64,000 nt of DNA from Brachypterus glaber (lineage: Eukaryota; Arthropoda; Insecta; Coleoptera; Kateretidae), in contig OY294044.1 in NCBI GenBank assembly GCA_958510825.1, positions 68,490,357 through 68,554,356 on the forward strand, in the 5' to 3' direction. Position 1 is the first letter of the stretch, and each line of letters opens with the position of its first letter. Position numbers and translations under genes: made by a program. The notes beneath the pieces were generated by a model. It worked only from the letters and a program-made list of their open reading frames with translations. It did not search any database and had not been told where the DNA came from. This document shows, one piece after another, positions 44,058-55,374 of the stretch.

Positions 44058-47000
44058 GTAAGTTTAGAAAAATGTAAATATATTTATGAAAATTATTTCA
44101 TCACAAAATGTCTATTTCTATTATAGAAAAGGGACATGAACGCACATGCCCCGGAGGTGCGGCTACCGCCTCCCATGTAGCTAAAAATATAAATAAATTT
44201 TTGAAAGAAAACAATAACTATAATTAAATTGAATTCGGGAGACTTAGTCTTCCCAGTTACACCTATAAAAATGTGTATTTCTATATCAATTCTATATAGA
44301 AAACTTTTTAAGAAAAGTTATATTTCTATTATAGCTGTACTTATTAGCCCAGTCAGTAGATAGGTTTACATGAAAATAATTCAGGTATGAAAATTATTAT
44401 ATTATATAATGAGTCCTAGTCCTGAAAACTATCTTTTTCTAAAATAACTTGAAAAAAAAAAGTCCTGAAATGAAAAATATAGATGAGTTAATTTTCTATA
44501 TGTCAATGTTGAAAATTTGACAAAAAACTAGCTTTTCTGAGGTTTTTGTTGGCATTCCTCAAATGAAAAATATAGGTGAGTTAATTTTCTCTATAATGGA
44601 TTTTTTTTCCATATTTATATAATTAAAATTATTGATGCTACAATAAATATATTTATTATATAACTAAAGCATTCCACAGCACTATATTATAATGTCTAGT
44701 TAGGTGACTTGTAGAGCCTCAAAAAATTGTTTAGTAGTTAGGTCCTTTTCTATCAAATCAGTCAATGGAACTAATTTTTCTGCACAACTTTGTTTCATGA
44801 TTTTTTTTCTGCCATTTGTTTTTAGGTTATTCGAAGTCAAAAATGGTCATTTTGCATTTTTTTGATCACAAGTAACTAAAATGATGGAATTGATGCAATA
44901 AAAATAGGCCAACCAACATGGCAACTGGGCTATATATCTTATAGCTATAATAGGCAAATATTTTTTATAATGTTTTATAATCTGATCAGATTTTAAAATG
45001 GATCAAATTTGTGTAATTTGGTCAAAAATGAGGTTAAACCAAAGTATGGTCCACTTTAAAGTCAATGTATCTACAAAATTACTTGAAGTACTTCTTCTAC
45101 TTTGTACTTTGAAGAATACGAAGCTGTATAAAATCTCATTTAGAGTCGAGTTTAGAGTGTTGTTCTAATATTTTTTTAGTCCTGAAGAAGTAAATCTAAA
45201 ATCAAACATAAGCAGAGAAGGGGATAATGGAAAATCAAAAACCTTGTCTGGTGATATATTGCCTAAAAATCATCCGATTTTTAATGCCATTGGTGCAACA
45301 GAAGAACTACTAAGTCATATTGGGTAAGTTTAATCTATAGCTGGAAAAATTTGAAGGGGTAACTCATTATTTTTTTATTTCTTGTTATAATTTTTAAACA
45401 TTTTGTCCATATTGCTTTAAATTTAATCTAACTATAATCTTGGCAATCTGACAATTCATAATTTTTAAATTTTTATTGTTTTATTTGAAAATATTTAGAC
45501 ACTTATGTACCAATAACTAAAAATACCTTAACTTTACTTAACACTTTTCACTACACTTCTACTTGACTGACTAACTGACTGATTTCTTATTACTGAATGA
45601 ACTACTGCGGCGCTATATGCACAACATGGAACCTTCTAGAGTTTTCTCGCCTTGGGCTGTTCTAGAATCTTTGTCCAATGTGCTGTTCTAGAGCTTTCGC
45701 GAAGCCTTTATTCTTCGCTTATTGCGTCGCCAAACACTCACTCTTCAACATTTTTAATTTCGTAATAACATTTTTTATTCAAAAAATTTTCCTTTTCAAC
45801 CAACAAAGTCCTGAAACTATCTGAAATAGTACAATAGTACACAACGTAACAAGAGTAATCTCCCAGGTAGACAATGTAAGTTCAGCTAAATCTGAACTTC
45901 TTAGGGAAGTTTTCCTTGGATATTCTATAAGTTATAGGAAAAACTATAAATTTAAATTCAGACAACGTTGAAATGGGATGTTTAACCTAAATTTAGTTCT
46001 TTAAAGATTTTTATATATTCCCATGCTTTACCAAATGTTATAACACAGGATGTTTGACATTGTATGGCACAAAGGCCTACTCTACCCAGACAGCACATAA
46101 TAGCTATTAGATATCTAGGGGATATACTTTCTGGATATAGGCCTAGGCCTTCATAAATGTTGCCCCACTAGTGGGGCTCTGACCAGACCTCTGACCAAGT
46201 GTACTCTGACTTGTAATATAGTCTGATAAGGATTCTGCCAGCTGGCACCAGGTTCTCTATTAGCTATGCAGCTGGACACAAAATGTACAGTGGGTAATTT
46301 AAATATAGTGTGAAAAATAATGTTTATTTTTTTTTCTAATATGCATTTTTCTATATTTTGGCCTATTTTCAAAAATTTTAATTTTTTTGGTCCTTAAAAA
46401 ATGAAAAATGTTTGGACTTTTCATGTTGGGTATTATTGTAGGTTTTTCCTGCTAAATGCCTATATGAACAGATATCAACAAGAATTTCAATTTTTTCATT
46501 TTAAAGCAATTGATCTTGAAAAGCGCAATTTTTTTCCTGTGAAGAATTTTAATGTGTTTCTGTTCAGTAGCTTTCAAAATACCAAAACAGCTTTAAAAAT
46601 ATATCCTAAATTGTCTATCTGCAGCTCTATCTTGACCATTTGCAAAAATAATTCGCATATGCTGTTGTACCATAGCAACTGCGTATGCGAATTATTTTTG
46701 CGAATGATCAAGAATAGAGACCCTGCAGCTCTATTCTTAACCATTCGCAAAAATATTTCGCATATGTAGTTGCTATGGTACAACCAATCACATATTAGCT
46801 TCCTTAGCAACAGCGTATGCAAATTATTTTTGCGAATGGTCAAGAATAGAGCTGCTGGTCGATAAATGATCAAAAATAAACAGTTTTTTGTATTTCATCT
46901 CGAACATTTTGCATATGGCGTATTTAATTTGTGTTATTGTGAAATTTCGCAAAAAGTAAGATAAAAATCGATTTTGGACTTTTTACAATTTTGGTGAATG

Positions 47001-48262
47001 CGCCGCAGCATTTGTTAAATTGTGCCGTGGGAAAAAATCTTAAACTAACCGCAGTTCTTCATCGTAACCCGACTTGTACAACCTCTACTCCCACGATATT
47101 TCACTCTCCGTTCAGTTTGATTTCCATAAAAAATACAAGCTTATAAAAATATAATAATAATAAGCAGATTTATTCATCCCAAAAAACTACAAAAGCTTAC
47201 AAAGGGACACCTCTAAATTTAAGAACATATAAGTATTTAAGGTATTAACATATGTCATTATTATAATATAACACAAATAAATATGCAATTGAATTACAAA
47301 TTTCAATAAATCTTAAAATTAAATATCACAGATATTTTACTCCATATAAAAATCGACTATGATCTGTTTCTTCAAGCAAGAGAGTAAATTCAAAATCGCA
47401 CAGTGAATATTTTCAAAACAGATTCGAATACTGGATGTGTGCGAATATACTGCGTAGTTTATTTTACAAAACATAACTATATTCTATACACAAACATGTA
47501 CTTTTCAAACCTGTTGTAAAAATAATTACTGTGCGATTTTTAATTTACTCTCTTACTTGATGAAACAGACCATAGTTTACTCATATATTTTTTAAATGTA
47601 CCCCCCGTCATTTCCCTGACGTCAGCAGGCAGTCGGTTGTATAAGGCCATATTCATAGGCTCGCATAACATAATACATACGGTCTTACTGTCTGGGGAGG
47701 AATGTATACTACACATTTATACAATCTTCAAATAACACAAAATTCTTTAATTAAAATTATTTTAAAAAAGCCATAACTATATACTACGAATGATTTATAT
47801 AATGAGATGCAAGTACTAAATATTAGAAACCTGTATGCATACAGATGTCTTCTCTGGAATTTTGGTAAAATATGTCCAAATGGTGACTATAACACAAGAG
47901 CAAATAAAAATCTAAACGTAAATCTTCCATTATTTAAAAGATCAATCTCTCAAAGATGTATGACATATTATAGTGTCAAGTTTTGGAATATCATACCTAC
48001 CCAATTAAAACAAATTAAAAAAATTAAGGAATTTAACAAACAACTAAAAATATTTATTTTAACAAATCCTCAGATTTTTAATAATATCTTTATATAAAAT
48101 ATTCTAGGACACAAAATTTTTCTTACCGGTACTCTCTCAAATGCAGTTACAACTCATTCATAGCAAGAATTTAATTTTGTTTTTATTATAATAAAAAATA
48201 CTTTTTTATCCTGCGCTCCTCTCAGAAATCCACACACAAAATCACACTTCTCTCTTCGTCTG

Positions 48263-48294
<32 letters not shown>

Positions 48295-49845
48295 AAGCCT
48301 AAATTTAAAAAATCGGAAGGTTATAGGAAAATAGGAAAAATATAAGAAAGCAAATAAATAAAAATATGTATACAGGGTGTATTTGAAATAGCGTAGGAAA
48401 TTTTAACAGGTGATTCTACATGATAAAATATTACAAAAAGTTCCTGTAAACATATGTCTAAAAATGCGTCATAAGGGAGCTACGCCCCTTTGAAAGTGAC
48501 TAAAAAAATCGGTTTTTATTTAATAACTCAGGAACCCTTTGAGATATATTAACGAGGTTTTGCACATGAATTAATCCTAATAAGGCCCATCTTTGTATGT
48601 CATTTTCACGTACTTACTTAAACCAGGAGTGTATTTTTGAAATATGATTCCTCAGGTCAAAATACATAAAAAAGGTACTCCTGTTGTAATACTGTAGGAT
48701 TAACCGTTTTCGAGAAAAGTTCATTTGAAGGTGAAATTTTACGGTTCGAGGACGAAAAATTAAATACTAAAATATCGAAAACCAATATTTTAATGATGCA
48801 TTGTTATTCTACATCAAAAACTAAGAAAAAAAGTTTCCATACATGTAGGTCGAAAAAAAGCTTTTAAAGCTACCATAGCCCTTTAAAAATGGTGCATATT
48901 TAGGAGACCATAGCTCCATTAGGATTGATTTTTGGAAGTACCTGTACATGAGGTTTTTTCTTAGTTTTTAATGTACATTCGCCCTGCATCATTAAAATTT
49001 TGGTTTTATACATTTTAGTATTTAATTTTCAGTCCTCGAACCGTGGAATTTCACCTTCAAATGAAATTTTCTCGAAAACGGTTAATTCTACAGTATTACA
49101 ACAAGAGTACCTTTTTTATGTATTTTGACCTGAGGAATCATATTTCAAAAATAAAATTGCAAAAAAGTTACACAGAAAAAAGTTTGGGACAAAAAACTGA
49201 TAAGCCCCCCCCCGTTTCGCACACCCCTGGTTGGAATAAGTACATGAAAATAACACATAAAAACGGGCTTTGGTAGGATTAGTTGACGTGCAAAACCTCA
49301 TTGATATATCTTAAAGGGTTCCTGAGTTATTAAATAAAAACCGATTTTTTTAGCCACTTTCAAAGGGGCGTAGCTCCCTTATGACGCATTTTTAGACATA
49401 TATTTATAGGAACTTTTTGTCATATTTATACATGTAGAATCACCTGTTAAAATTTCCTACGCTATTTCAAATACACCGTGTATAGTTTTAATAGTATTAT
49501 GTAAAATAAATAAAATAATATTATTCAAATGAGCATATTTTCGATACAAACATTTCTGTTTAGTGAATAATATGCTTATTTGTATCTACCAATGTTAAAT
49601 TACTAAACAATTATATTAATTAAATAAATAAATAAATAACAATGCGATGCCGTGATTGGCATGATGTGCCGCCATGTATCTTGTAAGCCAATCACGGCAT
49701 CGCATTCTTATGTTTTATGTTCCTATGCAAGCTTCTGGATAGGCCTTAAGGAAACTCCTTTATGCAAAAGAGAGCCCAGGCCAAGATGGGATATAACCTG
49801 GGGCAGATTCAAATCTAGATTACTATTTGTTAAGTGCTCATGAAC

Positions 49846-49876
<31 letters not shown>

Positions 49877-52429
49877 TATTTATTTCATTAATTACATCAA
49901 TTACACACTTATGGAATATACTTACAGAATAAAAAACACTTATGTATAACTAACATGAATACGAAAACTTGTCAATGTAAAAAAAGATATACTATAGTAA
50001 AACATCCCTTCTATAAGGTCTACATTAATTTTATAACTTTTAGCCTGGCAAGAGAGCTTGCAAGTGAATGTGAACATGAATATACTGACAAATTAAAACG
50101 AATTCAAACAACAGTAATTGACATAAGTTCTGAAATATCTCGTTCAAACAACAAGACTGCTAAAGGGTCAATTCGCAGCTCTCATACCAAAGAACTAGAG
50201 GATTGGATTGATGAATACTCAAAACAGTTACCTCCCCCAGAGCAGTATATTATTCCAGTAAGTAATAAATTTAACTCAAAAAAAGCGGTCCACCAATGAT
50301 GTTCAATAATTCCTGAACTGTTTGGTTTATTGTAAGGAATTTTTTTTTCTACTAACCCTTATAGAAAAATTCATAGATCTAACTTTGGATTAGTGATTTT
50401 TATGTTTGGTCTCAAACGTTATACAAAAACTTTATAAAATATATAAATCTAACGTTAAAAACTAAGGATTGACAAAAATACATAAATCTAACGTTTGTTA
50501 CCTGACTAAATTCTATCCTTTTTTTAACGTTAGAAATCAAATCTAAACCTAATCTAATTTTAAATATTATTAATACGTAAGATATAGAAAAAAATACTCA
50601 TCATATACAGATATGTGCCTATATGTTTGATAAAAATCCGTGAAAAGTTTGAAAATTCCTAAAACATAATTACCTTACCTTACCTTACCACGAAGCCTAT
50701 TGAAATTTAAAAATAAGAAAGTTATAGGTGCTTAATGTAATCTTTGATCAACTTCATATTCTTAGGAAAAATTACTTTAAAACATAAAAATCTCCCAAAA
50801 ACAAAAATGTAACTAAAAAAAATAATAAAAGAAGGAAACGTGCTACCGTCATTATTTGAGGAAAAAAATACCTTTAATAAAAGAGGTAACACGTTTCCTT
50901 TTTTTTAATTTACCAAACTTAAAAAACAATGCATTTAAAAACAAAAAAAAGGTAAGTCTGTGATGTTAAACTAGGTCGCGACCATCTCCTTTCTGTAAAA
51001 GAATAAAAATATACCTACTATAAAATATTTTTTTTGTCATGACCGCAACCCCTCTTCTCCCGCTAAAAGCGTTTTCTTTTTTTATGGACTCCTTTCCTAA
51101 AAGAAAGTAACGACTTGACTTAACTTTAGTTGAATGTGCTGTGAATGTTAGATGCCTAGGCGCCTATATGCATTTTAAATTTAATTGAAAATGTTTTTGA
51201 CTGTTTTGAGAAAGCAGAATATTTAAAATCAACCCTTTGTGACCTAACGAAAGCTTTTGATTGCGTTCGGCCTGACATTTTACTAAAAAAACTTTTGCGT
51301 TATAAATTTGAAGAAACAATACTACAGCTTATTAAATCGTACCTGGAAAATAGGTACCAATAAGTTAAAATAAATGGTCACTTATCCAAAGCTATGCCTC
51401 ACAATTGGGGGCCACAGGGACAATACTCGGTCCCCTATTATTTTTTATTTACATCAATGATTTATCGTTTAATCTTTTGAATACCTATCTTACTATTTTT
51501 GCTGATGATACCACTCTCTTTAATAAAAATAAGCTCAAACAAAGCTGAACTTTGGTTTGCAGTAAAGTCTCTAAAACTTAATTACTCTAAAACTCAAACA
51601 ATGGTAACTGTTACTATTATTAAAAAACTGTAAAAATATTACTCTGCCAAACTTGGTCAATTGTGCAAAATTTTTGGGAGTCTATATCGATTCTAAACTG
51701 CTTTGGAATGACCATAGCAACTATGTTTGCAAACGTCTAGGTACTAATATCTTTCTTTTAAGAATGTTGGGTGATTGTGCTTCCTTTAACATATTAAAAA
51801 CAGTTTATTTTTGCCTGTGCCACTCTATCATGAGTTACGCTATACTTGCCTGGGTTTCAGCGTCCAACTGCCATAGGGTATTTGGCTTACAGCGCGAAGC
51901 CATTAGAATACTTGACAAATTGGGATATCGTGATGACTGCCGCGTGTCCTTTAATAAGCTAGGAATATTAACTTTTCTATCCCAATATATTTTTGATTAA
52001 CATTGATAAATTTGATTTGACGAGTGTAAATACTTTGTATATTAGGACAATAAATATCTATATCTGTCTATCTATCTTTCTGTCTATCTATAATATCTAG
52101 GAGTTTTAAAATATTTGTTTTTCTGTCACGACCGCAACCCCTTCCCCCCCCTAAAGCGTTTTCTTTTGATAGACTCTATATATTTTTTTTCTTTTTAGGG
52201 TGGAGGTGTATCCAGTGCTTCCTTACACGTTGCCAGATCGATTTGCAGAAAAGTTGAACGTGTTATAGTGCCGCTTATCGATAATGGTGATTTAGACAAA
52301 GAAATTCAAGTATATTTGAATCGTCTTTCAGATTTTTTGTTTACGGTGTCCCGAATCGCGGCTAAAAGGGACAAAAGAGTGGAAAGCATTTATATTCCAA
52401 AGCCTGATGAGAAAATACAAGAGCAGTAA
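43987..52429 (+). CDS. MMAB: Mitochondrial cob(I)alamin adenosyltransferase, MMAB/ATR type
   Basis: Four exons in continuous phase (43987-44057, 45180-45323, 50044-50257, 52199-52429) encode 219 residues. The enzyme transfers the adenosyl group of ATP to cob(I)alamin, making the cofactor of methylmalonyl-CoA mutase in mitochondria. The N-terminus MSLRRLLNTRQLSQIRNYC is basic, without acids, and looks like a targeting peptide. PduO/ATR signatures visible: FNAIGATEELLSHIGLAREL, LEDWIDEYSKQLPPPEQYII, GGGVSSASLHVARSICRKVE and LNRLSDFLFTVSRIAA. Oddities: the ATP-loop motif, normally YTRTGDxG, reads ISREGDNG, and the usual CRRAERR reads CRKVERV. The intron between exons 3 and 4 holds a LINE. AATAAA at 52481-52486 is a likely poly(A) signal. 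Identification is secure; full catalytic competence is not. Confidence 0.93.
45180..45323 (+). CDS. MMAB: MMAB exon 2: degenerate ATP loop and first helix
   Basis: The exon follows tttttttag and ends before gtaagt. It includes ISREGDNGKSKTLSGD, aligning position by position with the ATP-binding YTRTGDKGxSxxxTGE of the family, then HPIFNAIGATEELLSHIG. Confidence 0.9.
45629..45703. promoter_or_regulatory. Cluster of heat-shock-element-type pentamers
   Basis: Alternating GAA/TTC triplets at exact 5-bp steps: GAAccTTCtaGAGttTTC (45629-45646), TTCtaGAAtcTTT (45660-45672) and TTCtaGAGctTTCgcGAA (45686-45703). Four-unit arrays with this phasing are the classic HSF trimer site. It lies in MMAB intron 2. 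Function is inferred, not shown. Confidence 0.55.
46619..46857. mobile_element. Tandem dimer of a palindromic MITE
   Basis: The 45-bp unit CAGCTCTATTCTTGACCATT plus CGCAAAAATAATTCGCATAT occurs four times in alternating orientation (about 46619+, 46683-, 46727+, 46810-). The central TACCATAGCAAC / GTTGCTATGGTA is shared. Confidence 0.8.
47140..47690 (-). mobile_element. LINE C-terminal/3' fragment interrupted by a MITE
   Basis: Minus-strand MNMALYNRLPADVREMTGG then FKKYM is a typical CR1/jockey C-terminus. The 3' UTR continues below 47,350 to a (TTA)n tail near 47,148. A hairpin MITE splits the two parts. Confidence 0.7.
47358..47575. mobile_element. About 218-bp hairpin MITE, TA-flanked
   Basis: TGATCTGTTTCTTCAAGCAA plus GAGAGTAAATT..AATCGCACAGT on the left is complemented by ACTGTGCGATT..AATTTACTCTCTTACTTGAT plus GAAACAGACCA on the right. 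Confidence 0.75.
47679..48100 (+). mobile_element. LINE C-terminal fragment, second family
   Basis: + strand YGLTVWGGMY, a stop, then LYAYRCLLWNFGKI, RCMTYYSVKFWNIIPTQLKQ and FNKQLKIFILTNP. These are post-RT features of a different CR1-like family from the minus-strand fragment it abuts. Confidence 0.75.
48256..48290 (+). repeat. (CT)n microsatellite
   Basis: About 15 CT units. Confidence 0.95.
48373..49480. mobile_element. TA-flanked foldback family 'CAGGGTGTAT', copy 2 (most complete)
   Basis: Ends CAGGGTGTATTTGAAATAGC and, reversed, CACGGTGTATTTGAAATAGC. Both arms contain GCGTCATAAGGGAGCTACGC, GGTTTTTATTTAATAACTCA and ACCGTTTTCGAGAAA. It is essentially one long hairpin of about 1.1 kb. 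Confidence 0.8.
49641..49709. repeat. Short perfect hairpin
   Basis: AATGCGATGCCGTGATTGGC and its exact complement flank a loop of about 29 bp. Confidence 0.75.
49856..49876 (+). repeat. (AAT)n microsatellite
   Basis: Seven or more AAT units; probably the tail of a LINE remnant. Confidence 0.85.
50044..50257 (+). CDS. MMAB: MMAB exon 3: central helices
   Basis: The exon follows acttttag and ends before gtaagt, in phase 0. It carries LARELASECEHEYTDKLKRI, QTTVIDISSEIS and ELEDWIDEYSKQLPPPEQYI, matching 'L..IQ..L.D.GS.LA' and 'LE.WID.....LP' of the family. Confidence 0.93.
50359..50640 (+). mobile_element. TAACGTTA-rich MITE, copy 2 (partial)
   Basis: Shares CTCAAACGTTATACAAAAAC, TATAAAATATATAAATCTAA, TTACCTGACTAAATTCTA and ATTATTAATACGTAAG with the copy at 30,121. 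It starts CCCTTATAGAAA; the right half is lost. Confidence 0.65.
50826..50912. repeat. Small inverted repeat
   Basis: GAAGGAAACGTGCTACC pairs with GGTAACACGTTTCC. Termini not fixed. Confidence 0.4.
51190..52090 (+). mobile_element. LINE reverse transcriptase fragment in MMAB intron 3
   Basis: + strand LCDLTKAFDCVRPDILLKKL, LIKSYLENRYQ, a degraded GPQG..(ILGP) region with frameshifts, a YADDT equivalent as FADDTTLF, KFLGVYIDSKLLWNDHSNYV, SIMSYAILAWVSA and FNKLGILTFLSQYIFD. It ends ATATTAGGACAATAAATATC with a (TATC)n tail at 52,055-52,090. Confidence 0.88.
52199..52429 (+). CDS. MMAB: MMAB exon 4: cobalamin/ATP-site C-terminal helices and stop
   Basis: The exon follows cttttag. GGGVSSASLHVARSICRKVE is the C-terminal signature, with Arg of VARS and Arg/Glu of CRKVER kept. 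Next come RVIVPL, LNRLSDFLFTVSRIAAKRDK and TAA at 52427-52429. Confidence 0.95.
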   Translation, partial: GGGVSSASLHVARSICRKVERVIVPLIDNGDLDKEIQVYLNRLSDFLFTVSRIAAKRDKRVESIYIPKPDEKIQEQ

Positions 52430-52833
52430 TTTTTCACCCGCTTTACGACATTTTATATCTGTATATTATATATAAATTAAAATAAACACTGCCAACGCAA
52501 CAATTTTGATCATATATGGGGATCAATTTCCTAACATTGTTAATTCTCGTGACAAAAAAAAATTAAAAATGTGGATAATGAACGCCTGGGTTAAAAAAAA
52601 TTCACAAAACTACAGTTTTATTGTGAAAAATCCAGTTTTACATTATACATCTTCCAGTGTTCCTTTATTAATTATTAGATTATAGTATGTAAAATTATTA
52701 AATGTGACTATGTTATCTTCGTCGGATTAACTATGCATTTTACCGGGAAAATATATTTTTAGATACATATTTATATAAACTGTTTTCTTATGATAGATTA
52801 TTATGTAAACCACTATTAAAAAATTTACTTATA

Positions 52834-53632
52834 CGGTGGTGGCATTAAATATCGGGACAAAAAAATTTTCATAGATTATAGTGGGTTTTGTGTCATTTGT
52901 TAAAAAAACGTCAAAATATGACAAATGTTTGTTTATTTTTTGCTGTTATACAAGTAGTTTGTAAAAAAAGTGTTTTTTATCTTTATTTTAATTTAAAATG
53001 AGTTTACTTATCGCGGAAATTTAAGAGAAAAAATGCTCAATTGTCCTTAGTATTAGGAGATATGGATGAGGTTTAATTTTAGTGAAAACAGTTCAAGAAA
53101 TAGATCTGTCTCTTAAGATATGTTTTATTGAGAAAAACTTAGGTTCTTATATCAAACCGAAAAAGGATCATGGGTGGTCAAAAGCTACAATGGATGGTGA
53201 AGCAATTTTTAATTATATAAGAAAAACTGAGAAAACAAGGTGCAGTTGCCGTATACTAGAATTTTTTTTTTCACTTACCTCAGTGCTGCTCTTCAGTAAT
53301 AAACTCTTAAACTCAAATCCATTTGCAGTAGAAAATGTATAAAACCTTGTGAGTTTTTAGCTGTACTGAAGAGTAAAATTAGGTGTGTGTTTTTTTAATG
53401 AATATTAAACACATATTCTTTACCCATATAGTACAATTTTGATCCAAAGATTTTCAATTTTATTATTATTTAAATATAACAACATTTGTGTAAAATTTAA
53501 TTTATTAATTTAATATTTTTTTACAGTAAACTTGAACTAAATGTTATGTCAAAACGAAGTAACCTAGTTTTGACAATAATCCCAGATGAACGAATTTTTT
53601 TGAGGTTGTCCCGATATCTAATGCCACAACTG
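52834..53632. mobile_element. 799-bp TA-flanked element, mariner-like ends
   Basis: Ends CGGTGGTGGCATTAAATATC GGGACA and, reversed, CAGTTGTGGCATTAGATATC GGGACA, with TA on both sides. Interior open frames are short and not recognised as transposase. It lies downstream of MMAB. Confidence 0.7.
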
Positions 53633-53943
53633 TACATTAATATAACAGTTGATATTTTTTTCTTCAAAATTTTGAAGAAAAAAATTACAAAATTTAAATA
53701 AATTATTATTTTGATTAAAATATAAACGTGTGTATAAATGCTTTGTTTTAAAGATATAATATATTATTATTATTATATTATAAAGATTTAGGTATTTAAA
53801 AATAAATGTAAATAATTCAACAAAAGTTTTAAAATAAATTTAAGATTATTTATTTTGGGTAAAGAAGTTTATATAAACACGAGTCTAAAAATGCATAGTT
53901 TTGGAGCATTTGCGCAGCAAAATACATAGCCAGTCTGACACTG

Positions 53944-54546
53944 CACAGTGGTGTGACCTTGACAGGTCACAGCCAAAAAGGGTAAAAATTAATGGTGTTT
54001 TTTTGCTTTCCCATTTTGAAAATTTTCAAAATTTCGGAAAGCCTTGTATTCGTGGAAAAATTTTCAATTTTTTTTTGCGTATTTTTGCGTTTTATGTCCA
54101 TGTAAATCAATTTCAAGCAAAACAAAAAATTGGTATCAGTGTGTTTGTCATGTATCTCCCCAAAAATTGAGTGCCGTTCTCGAGCCGTCTTTTAGGATAC
54201 ACGGGAGTTATAGCTATTTTTGTTAGGTGCGGCGCGCTGATAGGATTGGTCCTCACGATTTCTCGATCCTATCCGAGAACTCAATGCGAGCGTTACATAT
54301 TTTGGGACACTTTTTCGTAACGGTCTCAGCCCTCTACACCCCCCCTCGTCTTAAACATATTCATAAAAATATATTCTTTGTTTGCCCTTATTTTCTCCCA
54401 ATCCAATTAACAAAAAATAATTTTCTATACACCGTTTTATAGCTTAAACATTTCTCTACAAAATTAAAAAAAAAATAAACTTTCTATCTCTAGTAATAAA
54501 GTTGGAACTTAATTTTGCCGCGGCCGCTACATTCTACACCACTGTG
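53944..54546. mobile_element. About 600-bp element with TIR CACAGTGGTGTnG
   Basis: Left CACAGTGGTGTGACC; right, reversed, CACAGTGGTGTAGAATG. The interior is partly GC-rich (GTGCGGCGCGCTGATAGG, GCCGCGGCCGC). hAT-like by terminus; the target duplication is unclear. Confidence 0.5.
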
Positions 54547-54549
54547 CAC

Positions 54550-55370
54550 TGTATGTTATTGTATAATACAATTGAATGTTATTGTATAATACATTTTTTA
54601 TTTCTATGACAAGAAATTTAGTCAACTAGCATAGGTAACTTAAATTAGAATTTATTGGAATATTTGTTATTGGTATCTGAGAAAATAAAATGCAAAAAAC
54701 GAGATTTTTGTAACTTATATATATACTTTCTAAAAAAAAAACATAAAATATATGCTTTATTAGCAGGAGCCGCACTTTTTGTTTTCGTTTACCGGGGGCT
54801 TCTCATATTTACAATTTTTAAAATTATATTACATAATAAATATAATTATTTTAGGTATACCTTTTTAATCAGTAGTCTTAACCATGTATCACTAACTGGA
54901 CCACCATTTTAAATCAAATTTTTTGATGCTGTTATTGTACCTTTTTGGTATACACCAATTTAAAATATATGTTCACAGACATCTATAGATACACTACCAT
55001 TTAATAATAGTGTTGACATAATCATTTAATTAGTAAAATGATATTTTAAGGTACCAAATTAATTTAAAAATAGTCTTTATAAAACTCTGTCACCAGCCCC
55101 TGGGAAATAAATACTAAAAGTCTTTCCTCTGTTTATTAGAGATAATATTAAGTAAATTTAATTTATACTCAAAATGTTGTAGGCAGTCTATTTTTGTGGT
55201 TGTGTGTATAAATTGTAAGTTTTTAAAGAAATAACTATTCTTTTTAGAATAGCAGTAAGTTGGTTCATAGAAAATGTAAATATGTAATTAATTAAAAATA
55301 GGCAGCAGTTTAGAACAAAATAAAATTTAAAAAAAAGTGCCTTTTAATTTATGCATGATCCCCCATATTG
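54550..55370. other. Intergenic AT-rich DNA, nothing recognised
   Basis: Between MMAB and SBDS. Short hydrophobic open frames look fortuitous. Confidence 0.4.
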
Positions 55371-55374
55371 CTTG

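Noticed and set aside
45540..45860. Complete LTR retrotransposon
   Set aside because: The HSE cluster looks promoter-like, but I could not find a second LTR, primer-binding site or gag/pol frame.
46574..46873. Minus-strand open frame with repeated LFLTIRKNN
   Set aside because: By-product of the four-arm palindromic MITE dimer.
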